Origin: an uncultured Spirochaetota bacterium
GTDB taxonomy: Bacteria; Spirochaetota; UBA4802; UBA5550
Assembly (NCBI GenBank): GCA_937872225.1
Contig: CALMRZ010000055.1
Coordinates: forward strand, 1 to 46,278
Reading direction: 5' to 3'
Length of the DNA: 46,278 nt
Shown: one piece after another, positions 1 to 8,198 of the stretch
Layout of the letters: each line of letters opens with the position of its first letter
Numbering within the stretch: the first letter of the stretch is position 1
Made by a program: the position numbers and the translations under genes
Notes under the pieces: model-generated
Told to the model about the DNA's origin: nothing
Database searches by the model: none
What the model saw: the letters and a program-made list of their open reading frames with translations, nothing else

Positions 1-2260
1 GGATGTAGCGGCCCACTTCCATCCCGCGGATGCGCTGGCACACCTCGTAGCCGCTCATGCCGGGAAGCATCAGGTCCAGGAGCACCAGGTCGATCTCCGT
101 GTGCTTGAGGATGTCGAGGGCCGCGGGGCCGGTCATGGTGGTGATCAGCTTGTAGCTGCATTCGGCGCAGATGTTTTCCAGCACCCGGAGGTTAACCGGG
201 TCGTCGTCCACGGCCAGGATGGTCGCCCGCGCCTGTTCCGGGTTGGCTGCGGTGACAAAGGTGAGGTGCTCCTTCACGGGAGCGACGGCGCCGGGCGCAG
301 CCGCATCGCCGGCCTTTGAGACCCTGGTAATGCCCGCTGCCGGCGGCTCCAGGGGGAGCTCAAAGCAGAAGGTGCTCCCTTTCCCCGGCTCGCTCTCGGC
401 CCAGATGCGTCCGCCGTGGAGCTCCACCAGGTGTTTCGTAATGGCCAGGCCCAGGCCGGTTCCCACCGTGTGGCGCGTCTCCGCGCTCTCCGCCTGGGTG
501 AAGGGGCTCCAGATGCGTCCCAGGTCCTCCGGCGCGATGCCGGGGCCGGTGTCGGCCACGCACACGCGCACTGATCCGTCCTTCGACCCTGCCCTGAGCA
601 CCACCGATCCAGTGTCAGTGAACTTGATGGCGTTGCCGGCGAGGTTGAAGATGATCTGGTAGATGCAGTTCCGGTCCGCCTTTACGACAGGCAGCGGTCC
701 GATCTCCGACCGGAGCTCCAGTCCCTTTTCGTCAGCCGAGGGCTTGAGGAGCGACAGGGCCGATTGAGCCAGGTCGCCGATGGACACTTCCTCGATGAAG
801 AGGTCCGCCTTGCCCGCGCGGAGCTTGCTGAAGTCGAGGATGGAGTTCACCAGGCCGTTGAGCCGCGAGGCGCTGGTGCGGATCAGCTCCAGGTTCTCCT
901 TCTGCCGCGGGTTCAGGTCCCCCAGGGCGCCGGTCTCCATGGACTCGGCGATCCCCATGATGCCGTGGAGGGGCGTGCGCAGCTCGTGGGTCGTGGTGGC
1001 CAGGAAGTCGTCTTTCATCCTGTCCAGTACCAGGAGATCGGAGTGGGCGGTTTCAAGGTCGGTGTGGACCTGGGTAAAACGTTGGGCCAAAGCAGAAGTA
1101 AACAATAAAGCCATGATGAAAAAGCTTTCCATCATTGGAGTTTCTATACGATAAATATTTAAAAAATCAAGAATGCCTAGTGCGGTGGTTGCTGTAATCA
1201 ATATTATTCCGATGAATATACGGAATGCATATTTCTTTTTTTTGATAATGGAATATAAGGTAATTATAATTAAGTAAATAATAACAATATTGATGCTTGA
1301 TATGTATGGCATGTAAAAATATTGATGAAAATAAAAAACACCACCGGTTAAAATTATTTCAAAAAAAACAAATATTAAATTGAAGAAATAATAGATAAGC
1401 AAAATTCTTTGGAAAATGTTTTTCGGTATATTTAAAAATGAATGTATGAATAAGATAAGACCGATCGGACATAGTATGGAGCCAATATAGGTTATAAGGT
1501 TATAAACTATTCGCGCATCAATTACATACAAGGAAAAGCCGGTAAAGCCGAACATCCATATGCACATTCCAAGAGAAAAAACCGTCATATAAAGATAATA
1601 TCTTTCTGTTTTTAAATACAAAAAGTAAAACAAAAAGATTATAGCTATAAAAAATGAAACTGCACAAATCGCGTATGTCTTATTTGAATTAAAAAAAAAC
1701 TTATTATTAATCCTGCTGTATGATCCAATAAATATAGGCTTGCTAAATCCACTTGTATTATCAAGCATTTGAGTTCGGACCGCAAGGAGATTATACCCAT
1801 CTTTGATAAGGTTGTCAGGAATTCTTACAACACATGGTTTGCCCGGAATGGGAGGACTTTTTCCATTAATATTATAGTGGCGGGATTCATATATGAGATT
1901 TTCGTTGAAATAAAATTGTGCACCGCGGTAATGTATAGGAATATATAAGGCAATATCCCTGACTTTATTATTGATAAAAACCGGCAATCTGAACCATACA
2001 TTGCCAAAGTGTTTCGAATACTGCTTGTTGTAATGCCATGGGTATTCTATAGGTAATGAGTCCCATTTGGATACATCTGCGTCTATATTTTTATTGTTCA
2101 AATTGTCGGTTGTTGTGAAAAACCACCGGCTCGTGATTGGTTGAATTGAATCTTGAGAGGATATCTGTATTCTGGTTTTATCTGTATATAAAGTGGCATT
2201 GTCCGCTGTTTTATTAACAATGGATAATGTCACTATAATAAATATTATTGTTTTAATCAT
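1..2260 (-). CDS. Hybrid sensor histidine kinase with 7TMR-DISM-like sensor and receiver domain (C-terminus cut by window edge)
   Basis: About 753 residues are visible and the protein runs off the left edge. An N-terminal signal-like hydrophobic stretch (MIKTIIFIIVTLSIV) precedes a beta-rich extracytoplasmic region, then about seven hydrophobic helices between residues 193 and 385, as in 7TMR-DISM receptors. A HisKA domain follows with the phospho-acceptor His425 in THELRTPLHG. The HATPase domain has DTGPGIAP and GTGLGLAI boxes near 600-650. A receiver domain begins near residue 675 with Asp729 in LLDLMLPG. It should autophosphorylate on His425 and pass phosphate to the attached receiver. The ATG at 2260 is the only plausible start, with a weak ribosome site. 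The sensor half is very AT-rich and the kinase half GC-rich, with a sharp change near 1100. The ligand is unknown. Confidence 0.9.
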   Translation of the reverse strand, partial: MIKTIIFIIVTLSIVNKTADNATLYTDKTRIQISSQDSIQPITSRWFFTTTDNLNNKNIDADVSKWDSLPIEYPWHYNKQYSKHFGNVWFRLPVFINNKVRDIALYIPIHYRGAQFYFNENLIYESRHYNINGKSPPIPGKPCVVRIPDNLIKDGYNLLAVRTQMLDNTSGFSKPIFIGSYSRINNKFFFNSNKTYAICAVSFFIAIIFLFYFLYLKTERYYLYMTVFSLGMCIWMFGFTGFSLYVIDARIVYNLITYIGSILCPIGLILFIHSFLNIPKNIFQRILLIYYFFNLIFVFFEIILTGGVFYFHQYFYMPYISSINIVIIYLIIITLYSIIKKKKYAFRIFIGIILITATTALGILDFLNIYRIETPMMESFFIMALLFTSALAQRFTQVHTDLETAHSDLLVLDRMKDDFLATTTHELRTPLHGIMGIAESMETGALGDLNPRQKENLELIRTSASRLNGLVNSILDFSKLRAGKADLFIEEVSIGDLAQSALSLLKPSADEKGLELRSEIGPLPVVKADRNCIYQIIFNLAGNAIKFTDTGSVVLRAGSKDGSVRVCVADTGPGIAPEDLGRIWSPFTQAESAETRHTVGTGLGLAITKHLVELHGGRIWAESEPGKGSTFCFELPLEPPAAGITRVSKAGDAAAPGAVAPVKEHLTFVTAANPEQARATILAVDDDPVNLRVLENICAECSYKLITTMTGPAALDILKHTEIDLVLLDLMLPGMSGYEVCQRIRGMEVGRYI

Positions 2261-2338
2261 TAGAAAGTTATATCATCTATTAAAGATGAACTAGTCGATG
2301 TTATACAGCTTAAGTGATTATATTACTAAAAAGTTAAA

Positions 2339-2578
2339 TCAATATCCCTTTACATTTAAGTCTGCAATGTGAGGATTTTTCAGCATCCTTTCCTTGTTTT
2401 CATATAAACGCATGCATTCGTCATCGGTTACATGATATAATCCATTCCTGAAGTTTTTAAACCATTTTAAATAGTCTTCCATTGATGTTGCATCGTGGAT
2501 CAATTGTTTGAATTTTTCTCTGATGTCTTCATCATGAGCCGAATCAATAATGAAATCTATCATTGTTTTAGTTTCCAT
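2339..2578 (-). CDS. Small hypothetical protein, weakly Nif11-like
   Basis: 79 residues, charged and probably helical, with no signal peptide or membrane segment. The order 'IIDSAHDEDIREKFKQLI' then 'YHVTDDECMRL' faintly recalls the Nif11 domain (a helix with an E/D-L/I-R-E-K motif followed by a G-Y-x-x-[TS]-x-[ED]-E segment). I saw no double-glycine cleavage site and no obvious core peptide. It is divergent from the radical SAM gene at 2685, about 100 bp away, and in the same direction as the kinase downstream. A Nif11-like leader beside a B12-type radical SAM enzyme would suggest peptide modification, but that is inference only. Gene reality is moderately likely. Confidence 0.5.
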   Translation of the reverse strand: METKTMIDFIIDSAHDEDIREKFKQLIHDATSMEDYLKWFKNFRNGLYHVTDDECMRLYENKERMLKNPHIADLNVKGY

Positions 2579-2684
2579 GATAATTAATACTCTTTTTTAT
2601 TTTTTACAAGATGCAAATATCTTGCTTTTTTTATTAATTACAAAGCCAATTGTCAATTATAATTTAATTACACATGATATCTTA

Positions 2685-4259
2685 ATGAATAAAATTGCAT
2701 TAATTTCACTTGGCGCCTGCAGAAAGGAATATCCTTATCAGCAGCATATGACGTATATAACGCCACCGGGAATACGTTATGTGAAAGCTGCGCTCAGCAA
2801 TTACGGCTTTAATGTCGGGATTATCGACCAGCCCAATGAAAATATCTTAGATGAAGATATAATAGAAAGAATCAAAGCTTTTAATCCTGAAATGGTGCTC
2901 TTTAACCAGTTTTTCTCCACCAGGAGCCAGGTAAGGAAAATAATCAGCTCATTGGGTAATAAGTATGCCATCGGTATAGGAGGCCATGACGTCACTTTCC
3001 AGGTGGATTACCTGTCTGAATCCAGCCTGCGTGAACAGTACCGGGGCGTCGATTTTTTGTGGCGCGGTGAGGCGGACCGGGGCCTTGCAGAATTCATCGA
3101 TGGTTATAAACGACCGGGGAGCCTGTCGATCATTGATAACCGCCCAAACCGGGTGCAGGACCTTGACTCCCTTCCGGTTCTGCCCCATGACGATTATAAC
3201 GGTGAAATCGGCTTCATCGTGACGTCCCGGGGCTGTTTCAGCAACGGCTGTGATTTCTGTTCAACCTCACGATTCTATCCGGACGGGTGGCGGTACCGCT
3301 CCTTCGAACATGTGGAGCGGGAGCTCCTTAACCTGAAAAAGAACAATAGAAAATTCATAGCGGTGTTTGACGACAATTTCTTCGGGTTCACCGATGAAAG
3401 CCTGGAGCGCGGCGCGGCTATCATAAACAAGTGCCGGGACCTTGATCTGAAGATCATTTTTCTCATGGCATCGGTAAAACAGGTGGCTGACCTGAACGAC
3501 AGGGGATACCTGGGATCGTTCCGCGGCACGCTTAACAATGTTTTCCTCGGCTTGGAAAACATCGACGATAATGCCCTCAGGGTGCTGGGAAAGCGATGCA
3601 ATGTAAACACCTATAAAAACCTGTCGGCAACGGCGATCGACGCCCTTGATGCCAACGGCATTTCGATGTTCCTGGGATACATTAATTTTAACCCCTTTTC
3701 CACCCTTGAAGAGCTGGAAAACAATGCCCGGTTCCTCCATGAAAACCATGACCAGGCGTCGCAGTTCCTGTACCTGTCGAAAAAACTGCAGCTCTTCGAG
3801 GGCACCAGGTTTTTCGACAACTATGTAAGGGACAACGATGTCTCGGCGGACGGCATATCGGGCGCTGAGTACCTGTATGATTTCAAGGACAGGCGCGTGG
3901 GACGTGTTTCTTCAATTATCAAACTGGTGCAGAATGAAACCATGATTTTCGACTGCGTCGATTTTGAAACATCAACCCTGCTGTACGTGAATCAGCTTCA
4001 AAACGGAAAGTACGGAAAAGAATACGCGTCTTTGAAGAAGGAGATAAGCAATAATAATTTTGAATTTTTCATGAAGCTCCTGGACCTTTGCGGTAAAGAT
4101 GATTCAAACGCTGTTGATGTATTTGATCTTCTTGGTGATTATAAGGAAAAATTCAAAAAGAATATTGGCAGGACAAAAGACCTTTATGTTAAAATAAAAG
4201 AGAACTCACAGTATGTCATCAATGAGCCGGTAGAGCATGTTGAAAGGGTTTGTGTTTAA
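2685..4259 (+). CDS. B12-binding-type radical SAM protein with CX4CX2C cluster motif
   Basis: 524 residues from the ATG at 2685 (MNKIALISLG). A longer in-frame ATG at 2550 would overlap the divergent gene and add a non-conserved hydrophobic leader, so I prefer 2685. Residues 1-135 look like the Rossmann-like cobalamin-binding domain of B12 radical SAM proteins (PPGIRYVKAALSNYG, then FNPEMVLFNQFF and GIGGHDVTF). The radical SAM core follows with TSRGCFSNGCDFCS. Cysteine spacing is CX4CX2C, one residue more than the canonical CX3CX2C. FDDNFFG and FLGLENID are typical core strands. The C-terminal 150 residues are a family-specific extension. The gene sits upstream of idi and near a prenyl-synthase-like gene, so a terpenoid or lipid substrate is possible; the reaction is unknown. 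Confidence 0.8.
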   Translation: MNKIALISLGACRKEYPYQQHMTYITPPGIRYVKAALSNYGFNVGIIDQPNENILDEDIIERIKAFNPEMVLFNQFFSTRSQVRKIISSLGNKYAIGIGGHDVTFQVDYLSESSLREQYRGVDFLWRGEADRGLAEFIDGYKRPGSLSIIDNRPNRVQDLDSLPVLPHDDYNGEIGFIVTSRGCFSNGCDFCSTSRFYPDGWRYRSFEHVERELLNLKKNNRKFIAVFDDNFFGFTDESLERGAAIINKCRDLDLKIIFLMASVKQVADLNDRGYLGSFRGTLNNVFLGLENIDDNALRVLGKRCNVNTYKNLSATAIDALDANGISMFLGYINFNPFSTLEELENNARFLHENHDQASQFLYLSKKLQLFEGTRFFDNYVRDNDVSADGISGAEYLYDFKDRRVGRVSSIIKLVQNETMIFDCVDFETSTLLYVNQLQNGKYGKEYASLKKEISNNNFEFFMKLLDLCGKDDSNAVDVFDLLGDYKEKFKKNIGRTKDLYVKIKENSQYVINEPVEHVERVCV

Positions 4260-4301
4260 TACATGAAGTAATTGATAAATATGTCAGGATATTTCTAGCT
4301 T

Positions 4302-4844
4302 ATGGACCACGTCATCATCGTCGATGCAAACGACAACGAACTGGGAACAATGGAAAAAATGGAGGCCCATAAAGCTGGAAAACTGCACCGGGCCTTTTCG
4401 ATATTTGTGGTAAATTCCCGGGGGAACATGCTCATCCAGAAACGGGCCGATGGCAAGTATCATTCCGGCGGGTTATGGTCCAACACCTGCTGCGGCCACC
4501 AGGGACCGGGGGAAAGCCTGGATGAATCGGCACACCGAAGATTGAATGAGGAGATGGGCTTCGATTGCGAATTGAAGGAGCTTTTTGCCATAATCTACAG
4601 GGCTGATTTGGATAATAATATTATCGAGCATGAGATCGACCATGTTATCATCGGGGTGTATGATAAAGATCCGCATCCGGATCCGGCTGAAGTGTCAGCG
4701 TTTTCGTGGACTGATCCAAATCAGCTGGTCGAAGACATGAGAAGGAATCCGGAACGTTACACATATTGGTTCAGGCTGCTGCTGGAAAGGGTAATTGGGG
4801 GCTTATCAAATGGATATTTAAAGAAAAAGCGTGCCAGATTTTGA
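4302..4844 (+). CDS. idi: Isopentenyl-diphosphate delta-isomerase, type 1 (Nudix fold)
   Basis: 180 residues, about the length of bacterial type 1 IDI. The enzyme interconverts IPP and DMAPP in the cytosol using a metal-assisted Cys/Glu mechanism. The hallmark LWSNTCCGHQ holds the catalytic Cys, and the Nudix-like segment ESLDESAHRRLNEEMG follows. LHRAFSIFV and the late metal-ligand region IEHEIDHV are also typical. It starts 42 bp after the radical SAM gene and is probably cotranscribed with it. With the prenyl-synthase-like gene at 6342 it suggests local isoprenoid metabolism. The C-terminus (YLKKKRARF) is basic. Function is assigned confidently. Confidence 0.93.
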   Translation: MDHVIIVDANDNELGTMEKMEAHKAGKLHRAFSIFVVNSRGNMLIQKRADGKYHSGGLWSNTCCGHQGPGESLDESAHRRLNEEMGFDCELKELFAIIYRADLDNNIIEHEIDHVIIGVYDKDPHPDPAEVSAFSWTDPNQLVEDMRRNPERYTYWFRLLLERVIGGLSNGYLKKKRARF

Positions 4845-4856
4845 ACGCTGATGTAA

Positions 4857-5081
4857 TCAGGCTACATATTTTATTATTTCTACTTCTACTCCCTTGGAAG
4901 CCGCCATTTCAGCTTTTTTCAGAATGTCGTTTGTCACAGCTGTTGACAAATAGTATTCCCCGCAATTTGAGCACACCTCTGCAGGAACGTTCTTAATTAC
5001 CACAACAGTTTCGTTTTTATTAAGGCTGATGGTGACCAGGTCGGGCTTCGTTTCGCCGTTTTTACATAATGAGCATTTCAT
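4857..5081 (-). CDS. YgiT-type zinc-finger antitoxin (MqsA N-domain-like)
   Basis: 74 residues with two CxxC knuckles (MKCSLCKNG and EVCSNCGEYY) that form the YgiT-type zinc finger. LSTAVTNDILKKAE follows, the usual linker helix. These short proteins lack the MqsA C-terminal HTH and normally pair with a DUF4258 toxin-like protein. Its ATG overlaps the stop of the upstream gene by 4 bp, so the two are translationally coupled. Probable role: neutralising partner, possibly an autoregulator. Confidence 0.85.
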   Translation of the reverse strand: MKCSLCKNGETKPDLVTISLNKNETVVVIKNVPAEVCSNCGEYYLSTAVTNDILKKAEMAASKGVEVEIIKYVA

Positions 5082-5320
5082 TTGTTTATCCTCCTTGAAA
5101 AACCATCAACCCATAATTCTGGGTCAGGCTTGTATACTGTTATAATGTAACAGGTTTCATTTTCTTTGTCAATACCAACAACAATATGGAGCGGGTCAGG
5201 GCCTTTGTAACCAAGCAGCAAATAACTTGGATAAGGGATGTCATCGGGGTATTCGGAAATAACATGCCATGATTGAATTACATTCTCAACGTCATGGGTA
5301 TTTATGCCGCGTTCAAACAT
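5078..5320 (-). CDS. DUF4258 domain protein, probable toxin partner
   Basis: 80 residues with FERGIN.HDVENVI, ISEYPDDIPYPSYLLLG, PLHIVVG and IITVYKPDPELW, which are the standard DUF4258 motifs. The ATG at 5320 removes the usual N-terminal 'RHALERM' stretch. Upstream codons read TAATIQR in frame but hit a TAA before any good start, so the protein may be slightly N-truncated or use this ATG. No clear ribosome site is visible. First gene of a two-gene toxin-antitoxin-like operon with the YgiT-type gene. The family is usually treated as RelE-like toxins; activity was not shown here. Confidence 0.8.
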   Translation of the reverse strand: MFERGINTHDVENVIQSWHVISEYPDDIPYPSYLLLGYKGPDPLHIVVGIDKENETCYIITVYKPDPELWVDGFSRRINK

Positions 5321-5708
5321 CCGCTGGATGGTGGCCGCTGTATTTTATTTCATTTATTATCATCGGTATGGTGAATAATAAATTCTATTTATGTTGTCCA
5401 TTCAAATTCAAGAATTGAAAGCAAATTTATTGTTCCTGGGAATTAATGAGTGTGTACCGATAACTATCGGTAATAAAAATAGTGCCAAAATCCCTCTTTA
5501 TCTGCTGAAAAAATTTCATTTTTGATCCAGCCCAAACGTTTACTGTAGAACCGGCGCCATACGGAGAATTTATTATTGACATAGTATATACCATGATATA
5601 TATTATATATACCCATGACCGCCTGCAGTAACGGAACGCTTCATCCCGGTGCGGGCGGTCCCTGCCGTACTCTAGTTTCGGCAAATGCAGCGGGGCAAGA
5701 GGTATGTC
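5321..5708. other. Intergenic region between two toxin-antitoxin modules
   Basis: About 390 bp without a convincing gene. It holds one copy of the 18-bp palindrome (5455-5472), an AT-rich stretch with TATATATTATATATA near 5597, and a short GC-rich tract before vapB. Possible promoter sequence for vapBC lies in the AT-rich part, but I could not fix its -35 box. Confidence 0.5.
5455..5472. repeat. 18-bp palindrome TACCGATAACTATCGGTA, copy 1
   Basis: Perfect 8-bp arms TACCGATA/TATCGGTA around AC. It is identical to the copy at 7344 and lies in the gap between two toxin-antitoxin modules. The loop is too short for a terminator, so a protein-binding site or a dispersed repeat is more likely. Confidence 0.8.
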
Positions 5709-5939
5709 ATGAACACGGCTAAGTTGTTTGTAAATGGAAGAAGCCAGGCGGTCAGGCTTCCGAAGGAGTTCCAATTCAAGGGCGATGATGTGTTGATCCA
5801 GAGAGTGGGCGATGCCGTTATACTGGTGCCTCATGAAAAATCATGGGAGGTGTTCCTCCACGGCCTTGATAATTTCACCGATGATTTCATGAAACACGGG
5901 CGAAGCCAGGGCACAAGCCGGGAAAGGGAAACGTTGTAA
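5709..5939 (+). CDS. vapB: VapB-type antitoxin (AbrB/MazE-like fold), module 1
   Basis: 76 residues from the ATG at 5709 (MNTAKLFVNGRSQAVRLPKEF), chosen because the family begins this way and AGAGG lies upstream; an ATG at 5685 would add eight unlikely residues. The N-terminal swapped-hairpin DNA-binding domain (NGRSQAVRLPKEFQF, GDDVLIQRVGDAVILVP) is typical of VapB/AbrB antitoxins. The C-terminal tail should wrap the toxin. Its stop overlaps the vapC start by one base. It should repress its own operon together with VapC. Confidence 0.9.
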   Translation: MNTAKLFVNGRSQAVRLPKEFQFKGDDVLIQRVGDAVILVPHEKSWEVFLHGLDNFTDDFMKHGRSQGTSRERETL

Positions 5940-6340
5940 TGTATTTGCTTGATACCAATATCTGTATCTATATAATAAAAGAAAAACCCGCCCCTGTGCT
6001 GAAGGTGTTGAAAAAAAAGATTAAAGATAGTATCGGCGTATCGTCCATTACCGTTGCGGAACTGCAGTATGGCGTTGAAAAAAGCGGATGGATTGAGAAG
6101 AACAGGGTTGCCCTGCTGGAGTTTTTGTCCATATTCACAATTATACATTTTGATGATAAGGACGCGGTAGAATTCGGTAAAATAAAAGCGCATCTGGAAA
6201 GAGAGGGGAGAATTATCGGACCTATGGACCTGTTGATATCCGCCCATGCGCGGTCGAAGAATATGACATTGGTGACAAATAATATGGAAGAATTTGGAAG
6301 AATAAATGGATTGAAACTGGAGAACTGGGCATTGAGGTGA
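5939..6340 (+). CDS. vapC: VapC toxin, PIN-domain ribonuclease, module 1
   Basis: 133 residues with PIN-domain acidic residues: Asp5 in LLDTNICIYI, Glu42 in SSITVAELQYG, and the C-terminal pair in GPMDLLISAHA, followed by LVTNNMEEF. These give a Mg-dependent RNase active site; tRNA cleavage is usual in the family. Cotranscribed with vapB; the next gene starts only 1-2 bp after its stop, so the prenyl-synthase-like gene may be cotranscribed with it. Confidence 0.93.
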   Translation: MYLLDTNICIYIIKEKPAPVLKVLKKKIKDSIGVSSITVAELQYGVEKSGWIEKNRVALLEFLSIFTIIHFDDKDAVEFGKIKAHLEREGRIIGPMDLLISAHARSKNMTLVTNNMEEFGRINGLKLENWALR

Positions 6341-6341
6341 T

Positions 6342-7352
6342 GTGCCGGTTTTAATAAACATGAAATTATACAAATCACTCCTCGAACAATGCGCGGGTAT
6401 AGGTTTCGGTGAAATCGACGCCGGAAATGCCGCCGACTTCTACCGCCGCCTCAACGGCCAGGTGTCGGACCTGTGCCGCTCCCTGCCCAAAAGCATGCAG
6501 GCCGGGGCCATGATGTTCCTCATGGAGTATGGCCGCATCCGGGTCGGGGAGACTCTGGACTTCTTCAAACACTATTACGCCCCGGCATGGTCCGTGTTGC
6601 ACTGGGTCACTGCTGGGGCGCGGGCCTCGGGTACCTGGTCCGATAAGGACACGGACGACGCCCTCTGCGCCCAGGCCATGGCCATGGAGCTTCACTCCCT
6701 TGACGATCACCTGGTGGACGGCGGCATACCGGTGTCGCATCTCACCCTCCTGGTCCGCTCCCAGGCGTGGCGCCGCATGCGGGACGCCGTTGACCGCTTC
6801 TGCGCTGACCTTCCCGGGGGAAGCGATGTCGCCCATGGCCTTATCGATGATTACTACAGCGGCATCACGGAGCAGGATGCCCCCGGTGACCTTGACGCCT
6901 ACTGCGAGCTCTTCCGGAAACAGATGGCCACCTGGGTGGTCATGCCGGTGCTCACGGCGATGAAGACCGGCGGGAGCGATGACTTCGTTGCCGGACTCCG
7001 GCGGGCCTACGAGTCCTTCGGCATTGCCTGGCGCCTTCTCGACGACCTCCAGGACCTGGGGGATGACATGGCCGACGGCACCCGGAGCGCGGTCTACGTG
7101 TGCCTTGACGAAAAGGGGCGCGCCCTGTGGGATGACCGGAGCCGGGGTATGGGAAAGGGCGCGGATAAACAAATGGATACTATCTGCGCCATGGCGAGGG
7201 ACGTCAAAATCCCAGAGATGATCGCCGGACGCATCGTGGCCGAGCTTGATAACGCGGCGAAGCTTTCGGACGGTATCGGCCTTCCGGGGCTTGGCGATGA
7301 ATACCGGGTCCTGGCCGGGCCGGTCAGGGCGTGGATTGAAAGCTACCGATAA
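6342..7352 (+). CDS. Polyprenyl-synthetase-like protein (class I trans-prenyltransferase fold)
   Basis: 336 residues from GTG 6342, which directly follows a strong GAGGTGA and the vapC stop. ATG 6360 (MKLYKSLLEQ) is an alternative with poorer spacing. All-helical, with two acidic motifs: HSLDDHLVD near residue 120 (DDX3D in place of DDXXD) and LLDDLQDLGDD near 232 (DDXXD). This matches the Mg-diphosphate sites of polyprenyl synthases. Remaining sequence is divergent, so it may be a terpene cyclase or a specialised prenyltransferase. Isoprenoid context comes from idi 1.5 kb upstream. The stop codon lies inside a copy of the palindrome TACCGATAACTATCGGTA. Confidence 0.75.
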   Translation: MPVLINMKLYKSLLEQCAGIGFGEIDAGNAADFYRRLNGQVSDLCRSLPKSMQAGAMMFLMEYGRIRVGETLDFFKHYYAPAWSVLHWVTAGARASGTWSDKDTDDALCAQAMAMELHSLDDHLVDGGIPVSHLTLLVRSQAWRRMRDAVDRFCADLPGGSDVAHGLIDDYYSGITEQDAPGDLDAYCELFRKQMATWVVMPVLTAMKTGGSDDFVAGLRRAYESFGIAWRLLDDLQDLGDDMADGTRSAVYVCLDEKGRALWDDRSRGMGKGADKQMDTICAMARDVKIPEMIAGRIVAELDNAAKLSDGIGLPGLGDEYRVLAGPVRAWIESYR

Positions 7353-7361
7353 CTATCGGTA
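7344..7361. repeat. 18-bp palindrome TACCGATAACTATCGGTA, copy 2
   Basis: Identical to copy 1. It overlaps the last codons and the TAA stop of the polyprenyl-synthetase-like gene: TAC-CGA-TAA is read from the palindrome itself. Confidence 0.85.
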
Positions 7362-7468
7362 ACAATATGTATTAAATATCCTCGGAATAACCCAGCAAAA
7401 AAAATTTTTAAATTTCTTAATTATCGTACGTACACTATAGCAAATTGGAATTCCGGCAGCATTAATAA

Positions 7469-7497
7469 TTGACATTACACATGAATATGTGTAAATT
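7469..7497 (+). promoter_or_regulatory. Promoter/operator of the second vapBC module
   Basis: A perfect -35 TTGACA (7469-7474) is followed by the palindrome TTACACAT-GAAT-ATGTGTAA (7475-7494) and a -10-like TAAATT (7492-7497) at 17 bp. The palindrome fills the spacer, so bound VapBC would block RNA polymerase. The AAGGAGG ribosome site lies at about 7503. Confidence 0.75.
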
Positions 7498-7516
7498 ATC
7501 ACACAAGGAGGCACCC

Positions 7517-7717
7517 ATGGCTACGAATCTGGCGATTGATGACGAGCTTATAATCCAGGCTCAGAAATTATGCGGCCTGAAAACCAAGAAGGACACGGTC
7601 ACCCTTGCTCTCAGGGAACTGATTTCCAGGCGAAAGCAGGAAGAGATCCTCAATCTCTTCGGGTCGATAGATTACAGCACCGATTATGACCACAAGAAGC
7701 ACCGGAATCGTGCATGA
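7517..7717 (+). CDS. vapB: VapB-type antitoxin, module 2
   Basis: 66 residues from ATG 7517, which has a strong AAGGAGG 7-8 bases upstream; an upstream in-frame ATG at 7469 lies in the promoter and is rejected. MATNLAIDDELIIQAQKLCGLKTKKDTVTLALRELI is the short VapB form with a ribbon-helix-helix-like N-terminus. The charged C-terminal tail (YDHKKHRNRA) should bind the toxin. It overlaps vapC by 4 bp. Autoregulation is likely through the palindrome at 7475-7494. Confidence 0.9.
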   Translation: MATNLAIDDELIIQAQKLCGLKTKKDTVTLALRELISRRKQEEILNLFGSIDYSTDYDHKKHRNRA

Positions 7718-8124
7718 ACGTCCTGGTCGATACTCCGGTATGGTCGCTGGCCCTTCGAAGAAATGCTAATCTTGATAACGGGTATGTCAGGGAGCTCACG
7801 GAATTAATCCATGAATTGCGCGTCGCCATCATCGGGCCAATACGCCAGGAATTGCTGTCGGGAATCCCGGATCATGTTAAATTCATTATGCTCAGGGATA
7901 CGTTGAAATCCTTCGAAGACATTCCAATTGAAACAGAACATTATGAGCTGGCGGCCGAGCTGTTCAATCACTGCAGGAAAAAGGGGATACAGGGTTCGCA
8001 TGTCGATTTCTTGATCTGCGCGGTGAGCATCAGGAACAGGCTGCAAATCTTCACTCTCGATAAAGATTTTGAAAAATATAAAAAACATATCGGTATTAAA
8101 CTGTACAAGTCAAGAAGCAAATGA
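7714..8124 (+). CDS. vapC: VapC toxin, PIN-domain ribonuclease, module 2
   Basis: 136 residues. The start MNVLVDTPVWSLALRR has the first PIN aspartate, IGPIRQELLSG the conserved glutamate, SHVDFLICAVSI the C-terminal acidic residue, and IFTLDKDFEKY the last motif. It is clearly different in sequence from VapC module 1, so the modules are independent acquisitions and not a duplication. It is ATGA-coupled to its antitoxin. Confidence 0.93.
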   Translation: MNVLVDTPVWSLALRRNANLDNGYVRELTELIHELRVAIIGPIRQELLSGIPDHVKFIMLRDTLKSFEDIPIETEHYELAAELFNHCRKKGIQGSHVDFLICAVSIRNRLQIFTLDKDFEKYKKHIGIKLYKSRSK

Positions 8125-8198
8125 AAATGGATGATAAGACCGAAACTTGAGATTGGCAGTGTCATAGAGGATCATTTCAAAGATGGTTAGGTAACTGA

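Noticed and set aside
764-1108. Plus-strand frames opposite the histidine kinase
   Set aside because: GC-rich antisense shadows; the minus frame carries clear kinase motifs.
2550-2684. Longer start for the B12-type radical SAM protein (ATG 2550)
   Set aside because: It overlaps the divergent small gene and adds a non-conserved hydrophobic leader without a ribosome site.
6375-7172. 265-codon minus frame opposite the prenyl-synthase-like gene
   Set aside because: Composition artefact; the plus frame has the DDX3D and DDXXD motifs.
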